From: Thermococcus sp. | GTDB lineage: Archaea; Methanobacteriota_B; Thermococci; Thermococcales; Thermococcaceae | Direction: 5' to 3' | Assembly: GCA_027062125.1 (NCBI GenBank) | Contig: JAMOTW010000138.1 | Span: 1-19,022, forward strand | Length of the DNA: 19,022 bases | In this document: one piece after another, positions 13,024 through 18,675 of the stretch | Layout: each line of letters begins with the position of its first letter | How positions within the stretch are numbered: position 1 is the first letter of the stretch | Translations under genes and position numbers: made by a program | The notes under the pieces: generated by a model | What the model saw: only the letters and a program-made list of their open reading frames with translations | Told to the model about the DNA's origin: nothing | Databases searched by the model: none

Positions 13024-14358
13024 TCAGATCGGGGTGACGTGACCCCACTTCTCGAGCGCCCTGGCGAGTTCCTTGTGGCTCTTCGCATACTCGTCAAGCG
13101 GTATTCCCTGCATGATGGCATCAATGGCCTGCCTGACCGCCCTGGCCCCAGCTCCGGGCCCGTCTGGATGGCCGAGGGTTCCACCGCCGAGCTGGAAGAC
13201 TATGTCGGTTCCAAGGGCTTCCACGACGGGCTGGATGTTTCCTGGGTGAAGTCCTCCTGAGCTCGTCGGGAACGCCGGCCTTATGCCGTAGAACTTCTGT
13301 TCCATGTGGAAGACGTCGTTCTCCTCCGGCTTGTAGTGCTCCTCCCTGAGTATCCTGGCGTTCTGAATGACGTCCCACTTGCCGCCCTCGAGCTTTCCTG
13401 CCCCGGCCGTTCCTACGTGGAGCTGGTCAATACCGACGAGCCTGTAGAGCTTGGCAAGGACAAACATGGAGATACCGTGATGGGGGTTCCTTGTAAAGGC
13501 GGCGTGCATCGCCCTGTGGCCGTGGACGGCGAGACCATAGTCGGCGGCAAGTTCGGTTATGTACTCGAGAGCTCCCCAGCCGGTTATGACGACGTCGACC
13601 ATCGCGTGCTTCAGCCCGAGATCAGCGAGGACCTCAAGCCTGCGTTCCATCTCCAGGAGCGGGGCGGTTATGTTGGCGAACCAGGTCTTCTTCTCGCCGG
13701 TCTCGTTCTCGACCCTGTCGATAATCCTGGCTATTATCTCGGCCCTCTCCTCGAAGCGGTTGTACCAGGGGCTCGTGAGGTTCTCGTCGTCCTTTATGTA
13801 GTCGGCACCGTTCGAGAGGAGCTCGTAGGAGAGCTTCTCAAACTCCTCAGGGGAGTAGCCGACCTTGGGCTTCGGAACGACACCGTAGAGCGGCCTGTCC
13901 TTTATGTCGAGCATCTTCCTGACGCCCTCGATACCGAAGGCGGGACCGTTGAACTCCCTTATGAGCTTCTCCGGGAAGTAGAGGTCCTCAAGGCGAAGCC
14001 CCTTGACGCGCTTCATGCCGAAGACGTTTCCGGCTATGCTTGCAAGCAGTCCCGGAAGGTTGGCCTCCTCAAAGGCATGGAACGGGTAGGCTATCTTGAC
14101 TATCCAGCTGCCGTCGCCCATGTCGTGGAAGTCGTAGGCCTTGGCCGAGAGGTCGGCCCAGCGCTCCTCCTCGTACCAGCTGTAGAGCGTCGTCCAGGTT
14201 CCGGTCGAGCTCTCGGCGGCGACTGCACCGGCGGCCGCCTCAATAGTATATCCATCCGCCGGCGTCACGCGGAAGACGGCTATTATGTCCCTCTTCTTGT
14301 TGGGCTCGTAGCCCTTGTCCACATAGTAGTCGTATATCCTGTCAAACTTCTCTACCAT
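13024..14358 (-). CDS. rbcL: Form III ribulose-1,5-bisphosphate carboxylase
   Basis: A 444-residue archaeal Form III RuBisCO, the same length as the well-studied T. kodakarensis enzyme. In Thermococcales it works with AMP phosphorylase and ribose-1,5-bisphosphate isomerase to turn NMP ribose into two 3-phosphoglycerates, rather than in a Calvin cycle. Key residues are visible: catalytic Lys163 in VPKPKVG, carbamylated Lys189 with Asp191-Glu192 in YIKDDENLT, HGHRAMHAA in the middle, loop 6 lysine in GTAGAGKLEGGKW, and the phosphate-binding SSGGLHPG and LGGGTLGHPDG. The ATG has a perfect GGAGGTGA site. Twelve further in-frame codons upstream (to 14394) cross the ribosome binding site and are excluded. 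The AMP pathway partners are not in this window. Confidence 0.96.
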   Translation of the reverse strand: MVEKFDRIYDYYVDKGYEPNKKRDIIAVFRVTPADGYTIEAAAGAVAAESSTGTWTTLYSWYEEERWADLSAKAYDFHDMGDGSWIVKIAYPFHAFEEANLPGLLASIAGNVFGMKRVKGLRLEDLYFPEKLIREFNGPAFGIEGVRKMLDIKDRPLYGVVPKPKVGYSPEEFEKLSYELLSNGADYIKDDENLTSPWYNRFEERAEIIARIIDRVENETGEKKTWFANITAPLLEMERRLEVLADLGLKHAMVDVVITGWGALEYITELAADYGLAVHGHRAMHAAFTRNPHHGISMFVLAKLYRLVGIDQLHVGTAGAGKLEGGKWDVIQNARILREEHYKPEENDVFHMEQKFYGIRPAFPTSSGGLHPGNIQPVVEALGTDIVFQLGGGTLGHPDGPGAGARAVRQAIDAIMQGIPLDEYAKSHKELARALEKWGHVTPI

Positions 14359-14398
14359 GCTTTCACCTCCTGAGTAACTGGAGGATAGCATCAATCCC

Positions 14399-14406
14399 TA
14401 TAAAAA
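14399..14406 (-). promoter_or_regulatory. TATA box of RuBisCO
   Basis: TTTTTATA on the minus strand predicts a start near 14376 and an 18-nt leader with GGAGGTGA. On the plus strand the same site reads TATAAAAA and could also drive transcription to the right. Confidence 0.6.
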
Positions 14407-14428
14407 GCCTATGGTGCAATATTGGGGC

Positions 14429-14640
14429 ATTGGGGTCTCTTAATCGACATTGAGGACGTTTTCCATCCCACAGAGCCCCAAACTCCCGCCCTCCTTTAAG
14501 AAATTGAGGGACTAAACAGCACCCAAATTCGATTTGGAGTACCAACAGACATTTTCAGAACTTCGCCCTCGGGTTAGCATTGGAGGTACTGCAAGTCGAA
14601 AGCCCAAGGATACCAGATTTCTCGACTGCCTACCCAAAAA
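14429..14640 (+). other. Non-coding region with several potential RNA helices
   Basis: No credible gene lies between RuBisCO (14358) and the histone TATA box (14681). The stretch holds complementary segments that could form consecutive helices: 14430-14440 with 14472-14481 (10 bp, one bulged T), 14489-14493 with 14506-14510, the hairpin CCAAATTCGATTTGG (14523-14537), 14538-14543 with 14585-14590, and 14591-14599 with 14622-14629 (8 bp, one bulge). A tandem ATTGGGG repeat is at 14421-14435. It could be a structured non-coding RNA or an extended regulatory region. The strand is uncertain and no C/D or H/ACA boxes were found. Confidence 0.35.
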
Positions 14641-14652
14641 CGGCCAATTATC

Positions 14653-14665
14653 GCCCTCAGAGGGC
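14653..14665. repeat. Inverted repeat upstream of the histone promoter
   Basis: GCCCTCAGAGGGC has perfect 6-bp arms around a central A. It ends about 15 bp before the histone TATA box, a position suited to an activator or repressor site. Confidence 0.5.
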
Positions 14666-14680
14666 CCGGTTTCCGAAAAG

Positions 14681-14688
14681 TTTATATA
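14681..14688 (+). promoter_or_regulatory. TATA box of the histone gene
   Basis: TTTATATA with a purine-rich BRE-like GAAAAG before it is the strongest promoter in the window. It predicts a start near 14711 and a 39-nt leader containing GGAGGT seven bases before the ATG. Confidence 0.75.
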
Positions 14689-14749
14689 GACCTTCCTTCC
14701 TAAAATAAAACGCAGATACCTGCAAAACAACGTTTAGGAGGTTGGGAAA

Positions 14750-14953
14750 ATGGCTGAGTTGCCGATTGCCCCAGTTGACAGGCTGATTAGGAAGGCCGGC
14801 GCCGCCCGCGTCAGCGAGGACGCCGCCAAGCTCCTGGCCGAGCACCTCGAGGAGAAGGCCATGGAGATCGCCAAGAAGGCGGTTGACCTCGCCCACCACG
14901 CCGGCAGGAAGACCGTCAAGGCCGAGGACATCAAGCTCGCTATCAAGAGCTGA
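14750..14953 (+). CDS. htkB: Archaeal histone (HTkB-like)
   Basis: A 67-residue minimal histone-fold protein that dimerises and wraps DNA in extended archaeal chromatin fibres. The whole fold is present with no tails: helix 1 PVDRLIRKAGAARVS, helix 2 EDAAKLLAEHLEEKAMEIAKKAVDLAHHAG, and helix 3 VKAEDIKLAIKS. The RKT segment is in the loop between helices 2 and 3. The gene has a strong TATA box and GGAGGT site, as expected for an abundant protein. It is monocistronic with a pyrimidine-rich terminator. The B-type name is inferred from its place beside RuBisCO and TFB, as in T. kodakarensis; the sequence alone identifies it only as a Thermococcales histone. Confidence 0.95.
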   Translation: MAELPIAPVDRLIRKAGAARVSEDAAKLLAEHLEEKAMEIAKKAVDLAHHAGRKTVKAEDIKLAIKS

Positions 14954-14955
14954 TG

Positions 14956-14983
14956 CCCTTTCTTTTCCTTCCTTAGCTTTTCC
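14956..14983 (+). terminator. Pyrimidine-rich terminator after histone
   Basis: CCCTTTCTTTTCCTTCC followed by another CTTTTCCC lies 3-30 bp after the histone stop, typical of euryarchaeal intrinsic termination. Confidence 0.55.
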
Positions 14984-15001
14984 CTGCTGTTCTGATGTTC
15001 A

Positions 15002-15502
15002 TCACCAGAAGATAACCCTCTCGACCCGGACGCTTTCTCCCTCGATTTTCAGGAGCGCAAAACCCGCCGAGTCCATCCTGGGGAACGTCGGAGAGCCAGG
15101 GTTGAGGAGGACTACCCTTTTTCCGTGGACCGAGTGGGTATCGTGGTAGAAGCGGTGGGTGTGGCCAAAAACGAGAACGTCGACGCCCATGTCGAGAGCC
15201 TTGAGCGTCAGGAACTGGGCGTTGAGCGAGAAGAACTGGTGACCGTGGAGGAGGCCTATTCTAACGTCCCCAGCTTCAACGACTTCCTCCTCCGGCAGTT
15301 TTAGGTGGTCGGCGTTGCCCCTCACCGCCATAGTCGGGGCAAACCCCTCGAGCCTCTCAATCAACTCCGCGGAGGTGACGTCGCCCGCGTGGAGAATGAG
15401 ATCAGGATTTCTCTTCTCAAGTTCCTTCAAAAGAAGGGAAGGAAGGTTACCGGTCTTGTCGCCGTGATGGGTGTCGCTCGTTACCGCTATCAGCAAGACC
15501 AT
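15002..15502 (-). CDS. MJ0936/YfcE-like metallophosphoesterase
   Basis: A 166-residue calcineurin-like phosphodiesterase of the YfcE/MJ0936 group. The binuclear metal site is visible: SDTHHG with Asp10 and His12, LHAGD with Asp41, GNAD with Asn63, LLHGHQ with His86/His88, and VFGHTHR with His114 and His116. Family members cleave phosphodiesters in vitro, often cyclic ones; the natural substrate is unknown. The usual GNCD is GNAD here. It is the last gene of the gar1-tfb operon: its ATG lies 3 bp after the tfb stop, and GAGGG directly precedes it. Confidence 0.88.
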   Translation of the reverse strand: MVLLIAVTSDTHHGDKTGNLPSLLLKELEKRNPDLILHAGDVTSAELIERLEGFAPTMAVRGNADHLKLPEEEVVEAGDVRIGLLHGHQFFSLNAQFLTLKALDMGVDVLVFGHTHRFYHDTHSVHGKRVVLLNPGSPTFPRMDSAGFALLKIEGESVRVERVIFW

Positions 15503-15505
15503 CCC

Positions 15506-16417
15506 TCATATCGGGACGTTTATACCTAGCTTCTCGACGAGTTCCTTGTAGCGGTTCCTGACGGTGACCTCGGTTACGTGCGCTACCTCCGCAACTTCCC
15601 TCTGTGTCTTCTTCTCGCCCTCAAGGAGAGATGCCACGTAGAGCGCCGCCGCGGCGAGTCCGGTCGGCCCCTTGCCGCTCGTGATGCCCTTATTTATTGC
15701 CTCCTTGAGGATTTCCTTGGCCCTCTTTTTGGTCCTGGCACTGACGCCAAGGGCATCTCCAAAGCGGTCGACGTACTCTATAGGACTGGTCGGGCGGAGG
15801 TTCAGATTGAGACCGCGGGCAAGGAAGCGGTAGCTCCTTCCTATCTCCTTTTTGGTGACCTTTGAAACGGCCGCTATCTCATCGAGAGTCCTAGGGATGC
15901 CCTCCATCCTGCACGCCGCGTAGAGCGCCGCGGAGACCATCCCCTCAATTGAGCGCCCGCGGATGAGCTTCTTCATGACGGCCTTCCTGTAGAGCGAGGC
16001 AGCGACCTCCTTGACGCGCCTCGGGAGGCGCATCTGGGCGGCCATTCTGTCCAGCTCGCTCAGGGCGAAGGCCAGGTTACGCTCGGCCGCGTCGTTTATG
16101 CGCATCCTGCGCTGCCACATCCTCAGCCTGCGCATCTTCGTCCGGTACATGCCGGTTATCTGGTTGCCGTGGATGTCCTTGTCACGCCAGTCGATATCGG
16201 TGGAGAGGCCCTTATCGTGGATCATCAATGTCATGGGCGCGCCGGTTCTGGCACGCTTGGCCCTCTGATCGGGATCGAAGGCGCGCCACTCGGGACCCTC
16301 ATCAATGACATTCTGCTGAACGACGTAACCGCAGACAGAACAGACGATTTCGCCCCTCCTCGGATCGTAAAACAGCTTGTCAGAGCCGCAAACCGGACAT
16401 ACATTCTTATCAGCCAA
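15506..16417 (-). CDS. tfb: Transcription initiation factor B (TFB)
   Basis: A 303-residue TFIIB homologue that bridges TBP-DNA and RNA polymerase. The zinc ribbon uses Cys7, Cys10, Cys26 and Cys29. The B-reader/linker region is complete (EWRAFDPDQRAKRARTGAP, then HDKGLSTDIDWRDKD), so this is not a reader-less TFB variant. Two cyclin repeats follow (about 112-200 and 206-300) with the helix-turn-helix AEVAHVTEVTVRNRYKEL contacting BRE. The start is TTG at 16417, supported by GGGGGTGA at the upstream gar1 stop. The position suggests the TFB2 paralogue of T. kodakarensis. It is co-transcribed with gar1 upstream and the phosphoesterase downstream. Confidence 0.95.
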   Translation of the reverse strand: MADKNVCPVCGSDKLFYDPRRGEIVCSVCGYVVQQNVIDEGPEWRAFDPDQRAKRARTGAPMTLMIHDKGLSTDIDWRDKDIHGNQITGMYRTKMRRLRMWQRRMRINDAAERNLAFALSELDRMAAQMRLPRRVKEVAASLYRKAVMKKLIRGRSIEGMVSAALYAACRMEGIPRTLDEIAAVSKVTKKEIGRSYRFLARGLNLNLRPTSPIEYVDRFGDALGVSARTKKRAKEILKEAINKGITSGKGPTGLAAAALYVASLLEGEKKTQREVAEVAHVTEVTVRNRYKELVEKLGINVPI

Positions 16418-16423
16418 AAGCTC

Positions 16424-16756
16424 TCACCCCCTCTTTCTGGGGGCAGGGCGTCTCGCCTTTCCGCCCTTGGAGCGCTTTCCAGAGTTTCTGCCCTTCACGG
16501 GCTTTCTTCCACCTTTCCCGGACTTCTTCCTTGAAGAATCGACGTAGAGCAGCGCACCGACGTAGTTTTCGGGATTCCTGACGCGCGGCTTCACCGCCAC
16601 GTAGGGCCTCTTCACCGGCCCGAAGACATCCTTCACTACCCCGACCACGGTGAGCCCCTTGTCAACGACGGGCTCGTTGAGTGAGGGAACCCAGTCGGTT
16701 CTGAGAATCAAGAACCCCTGCTTTGCGTAGTGAGAAACTTTACCCAGGCGCCTCAT
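16424..16756 (-). CDS. gar1: H/ACA ribonucleoprotein component Gar1
   Basis: A 110-residue Gar1 subunit of the H/ACA RNP, which with Cbf5, Nop10 and L7Ae makes pseudouridine in rRNA under guide RNAs. The beta-barrel core is visible: GKVSHYAKQGFLILRT, NEPVVDKGLTVVGVVKDVFGPVKRPYVAVKP and GALLYVD. The tail from residue 74 is a Lys/Arg/Gly-rich stretch (SRKKSGKGGRKPVKG...), longer than the core needs and probably RNA-binding. It leads the operon with tfb. GGGGTGGGG precedes the ATG. Two TATA-like boxes lie upstream: CTTAAAAG (16781-16788) and TTTATAAA (16804-16811). The second gives a leader that keeps the ribosome binding site. Confidence 0.93.
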   Translation of the reverse strand: MRRLGKVSHYAKQGFLILRTDWVPSLNEPVVDKGLTVVGVVKDVFGPVKRPYVAVKPRVRNPENYVGALLYVDSSRKKSGKGGRKPVKGRNSGKRSKGGKARRPAPRKRG

Positions 16757-16814
16757 AGCCCCACCCCAAAACGGGATATCCTTTTAAGCTTTTCGTTTTC
16801 ACCTTTATAAATCT

Positions 16815-16833
16815 TTCGGAAAATTTCCAAAAG
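16815..16833. repeat. Imperfect inverted repeat between gar1 and the kinase gene
   Basis: Core GGAAA-A-TTTCC, with flanks TTT/AAA, sits near the middle of the 123-bp divergent intergenic region. It could be an operator; both gene promoters lie within about 30 bp. Confidence 0.35.
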
Positions 16834-16879
16834 GTTTTTATGTGCTTGCCTATAAGTATTAAAGATTGGGAAGGTCAAA

Positions 16880-17716
16880 ATGAGATGCCTCGTTGTCGGT
16901 CACCTCGTGAGGGACGTCATCATAAGGGGTTCGGGAATCGAATCCAGAGTAGGGGGCGGGGCGTACTATTCTGCCGCAACCCTGGCCAACTTCTGCGATG
17001 TTGAGGTTCTGACCAGCGTCGGGAGGGACTTTCCGGAGAACTGGCTGGCAGGGCTGAGGGAGAGGGGGATTAAACTTCACATCGTCCCCTCCGAGAGAAG
17101 CACGTCTTACCGGCTGCGTTACCTCGACGCCAACACCCGCGAACTGAGTCTCCTGTCAGTTGCCGAGGAGATATCGGAGCTCCCCGAAGGAAACTACGAT
17201 GTGATAATCCTCAACCCCGTTGCCGGTGAAATACCACCCGAAACCGTCGATGAGGCCAAAAGGAGAAGCCCCTTCGTTGCCGCCGACGTCCAGGGATTCA
17301 TAAGGAGCCCTGAGATAGGGAAGCTCAGGCTCAGGGGTATCAACGGCACCATTTTCGAGGGGCTGAAGGTTCTCCACGCGGACGTTTCCGAGATAAGCCT
17401 CGTGAGTGGACTAAGGCCAGAGGCCGTCGAGGTGCTCCTTGTTTCCAACGGAAGCGAGGACGGAAGGGCCTACCTGCGGGGAAGGGAGTACACCTACCGC
17501 CCGGCGAAAGTTCCCGTGGAGGAATCGACCGGCGCCGGTGATGTATTCCTCGCGGCGTTCTCTTACTTCTACACCCAGTGTCCATTCATACAGGCCCTCA
17601 AGCGTGCCGCCGCTTTCACGGCGCTGTTCCTCAGGCACAGGAACTTTACCTTATCGATGGACGAGGTGAACGGGCTCGCCATGAGGGTGGCGGTCAAGCC
17701 CGTACAGTTCCTATAG
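16880..17716 (+). CDS. PfkB-family sugar kinase, probable myo-inositol 3-kinase
   Basis: A 278-residue ribokinase-family (PfkB) protein. The N-terminal substrate motif GGGAYYSAATLA (25-36) is present, and the catalytic signature STGAGDVFLAAF (216-227) contains Asp221 as the base. The position directly beside gar1 and tfb matches T. kodakarensis TK2285, which as I recall was shown to be a myo-inositol kinase; so the likely reaction is myo-inositol plus ATP to inositol 3-phosphate, relevant to inositol phospholipids or compatible solutes. That substrate is by synteny, not by residues seen. The ATG has a weak GGTC site; TATAAGTA (16851-16858) suggests a near-leaderless start, while TTTTTATG (16835-16842) would leave a short leader. 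Confidence 0.78.
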   Translation: MRCLVVGHLVRDVIIRGSGIESRVGGGAYYSAATLANFCDVEVLTSVGRDFPENWLAGLRERGIKLHIVPSERSTSYRLRYLDANTRELSLLSVAEEISELPEGNYDVIILNPVAGEIPPETVDEAKRRSPFVAADVQGFIRSPEIGKLRLRGINGTIFEGLKVLHADVSEISLVSGLRPEAVEVLLVSNGSEDGRAYLRGREYTYRPAKVPVEESTGAGDVFLAAFSYFYTQCPFIQALKRAAAFTALFLRHRNFTLSMDEVNGLAMRVAVKPVQFL

Positions 17717-17717
17717 G

Positions 17718-17725
17718 AATATAAG
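17718..17725 (+). promoter_or_regulatory. TATA box for the C/D sRNA and Nudix gene
   Basis: AATATAAG begins 2 bp after the kinase stop codon and predicts a start near 17747, at the 5' end of the C/D sRNA. Confidence 0.55.
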
Positions 17726-17743
17726 GGGAAACCCCAACTTCTC

Positions 17744-17801
17744 CCGCCGATGATGAAACGTCAGCATGCTGACGCGTGATGATAAGCGGGAACTGAGGTG
17801 G
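17744..17801 (+). ncRNA. C/D-box sRNA, 2'-O-methylation guide
   Basis: All four boxes are present in the right order: box C AUGAUGA (17750-17756), box D' CUGA (17769-17772), box C' GUGAUGA (17776-17782) and box D CUGA (17793-17796). The two guides are 12 nt (17757-17768) and 10 nt (17783-17792), and the D'-C' spacer is 3 nt. The ends pair as CCGCC (17744-17748) with GGUGG (17797-17801). The size of 58 nt is typical of archaeal C/D sRNAs. By the N+5 rule the first guide would methylate the C in CAUG(C)UGACGUU, and the second the third C in UUCC(C)GCUUA. I have not located these targets. The 3' stem GGUGG doubles as the ribosome binding site of the Nudix gene. The first guide plus D' forms a 16-bp palindrome (17759-17774), which is a rival explanation for that part only. 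Confidence 0.8.
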
Positions 17802-17805
17802 TAGC

Positions 17806-18315
17806 ATGGACAGGTACGTCCTTCTGCTCAAGACCCCCAAAGGATACGATGTAACCCCCCTCCGGGAGGAAATAAGGGGTTTTCTTGAGGAAAAGCATCC
17901 GGAGATAAGGGCCGAGCTCCACCGGTGCATAGGCCTCACCGCCGACGTTGTAATCCTTTACAACGGAGGCGTCGTTCTCATAAAGCGAAAGCACGAACCG
18001 TTCAAAGCCCACTACGCCCTACCTGGGGGCTTCGTCGAGTACGGCGAAACCGTCGAGGAGGCGGCGATAAGGGAAGCGAAGGAGGAGACGGGCCTTGACG
18101 TCAGGCTTCTGAGACTGGTTGGCGTCTACTCGGATCCCAACAGGGACCCACGGGGGCACACGGTGACGACTGCTTTTTTAGCCTTGGGAACCGGCGAGCT
18201 TAAAGCAGGAGACGACGCCAAGGAGGTCCACGTCGTTCCGGTTGAGGAAGCCCTCAAGCTGCCGCTGGCGTTCGACCACGAGAGGATACTCCGCGACGCA
18301 CTGACGCTGAGGTGA
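17806..18315 (+). CDS. Nudix hydrolase, probable ADP-ribose pyrophosphatase
   Basis: A 169-residue Nudix protein. The full Nudix box GX5EX7REUXEEXGU runs from Gly75 to Leu97 (metal-binding Glu90, Glu93, Glu94), after KAHYALPGGF. About 40 extra residues precede the domain (RYVLLLKTPKGYDVTPLREEIRGFLEEKHPEI), and YSDPNRDPRGHTVTTAF follows the box. The YSDPxRDPRGHxVTxAF segment is typical of the archaeal ADP-ribose pyrophosphatase group, which cleaves ADP-ribose to AMP and ribose 5-phosphate. The substrate is inferred from this resemblance. GGTGGTAGC precedes the ATG and is shared with the C/D sRNA stem. The next gene's ribosome binding site overlaps this stop codon. Confidence 0.85.
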   Translation: MDRYVLLLKTPKGYDVTPLREEIRGFLEEKHPEIRAELHRCIGLTADVVILYNGGVVLIKRKHEPFKAHYALPGGFVEYGETVEEAAIREAKEETGLDVRLLRLVGVYSDPNRDPRGHTVTTAFLALGTGELKAGDDAKEVHVVPVEEALKLPLAFDHERILRDALTLR

Positions 18316-18319
18316 GGAT

Positions 18320-18675
18320 ATGAAGGCCGAGTATCCTCCTTTGGAAGAATAATCATCGACGGCAAAACTTACGACCAAGACGTCGTTGTTTATCCGAGCG
18401 GGAGGATTGAAAAAAGAAAGAAGTGGCTTAGCAAGGACAAGCACGGCACGAGCCACAAGCTCGACCCGGATGAGCTTAGGGAGTACCTAACGGAGGACTT
18501 CGACGTTCTGCTTGTCGGCACCGGCGCCTGGGGAAGGCTTTCCCTCCTTCCGGAGAGCAGGGAGCTGGTGGCGAACAAAGAGATCATCGAAAAGCCGACA
18601 GGAGATGCTGTGGAACTCTTCAACGAACTCCACGGAAAAAGGAAAGTCCTCGCGATATTCCACATCACCTGTTGA
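18320..18675 (+). pseudogene. Mth938-domain (DUF498) protein with one-base frameshift
   Basis: The ATG at 18320 has GGTGA four bases upstream, but its frame closes after 10 codons at TAA (18350-18352). From 18334 a second frame is open to TGA at 18673-18675 and reads SSFGRIIIDGKTYDQDVVVYPSG... GAWGRLSLL... EKPTGDAVELFN, ending in KRKVLAIFHITC. This is an Mth938-domain protein (the NDUFAF3-like family, function unclear). One extra base near 18334, for example TATTCC in place of TATCC, would join MKAEY to SSFGR and give a 118-residue protein of family length. No usual start codon lies early in the second frame. So either the gene is broken or the base was lost in sequencing or assembly. The good ribosome binding site and intact remainder suggest the change is recent or an error. 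Confidence 0.75.

Noticed and set aside
13306..14373. 355-codon plus-strand frame opposite RuBisCO
   Set aside because: RuBisCO is certain on the minus strand; the long opposite frame comes from GC-rich codon bias.
14359..14394. Upstream extension of RuBisCO
   Set aside because: It crosses the GGAGGTGA ribosome binding site; the 444-residue start matches the known family N-terminus.
14585..14640. tRNA-like gene in the RuBisCO-histone gap
   Set aside because: Stems exist, but there is no T-loop consensus, anticodon arm or acceptor stem of tRNA form.
17783..17792. Second guide of the sRNA resembles a 23S rRNA stretch (UAAGCGGGAA) as I recall it
   Set aside because: The guide is identical to, not complementary to, that stretch, so it cannot be its target by normal guide rules; treated as coincidence.
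18320..18352. A separate 10-codon peptide after the Nudix gene
   Set aside because: Its start and ribosome binding site are better explained as the beginning of the frameshifted Mth938-like gene.
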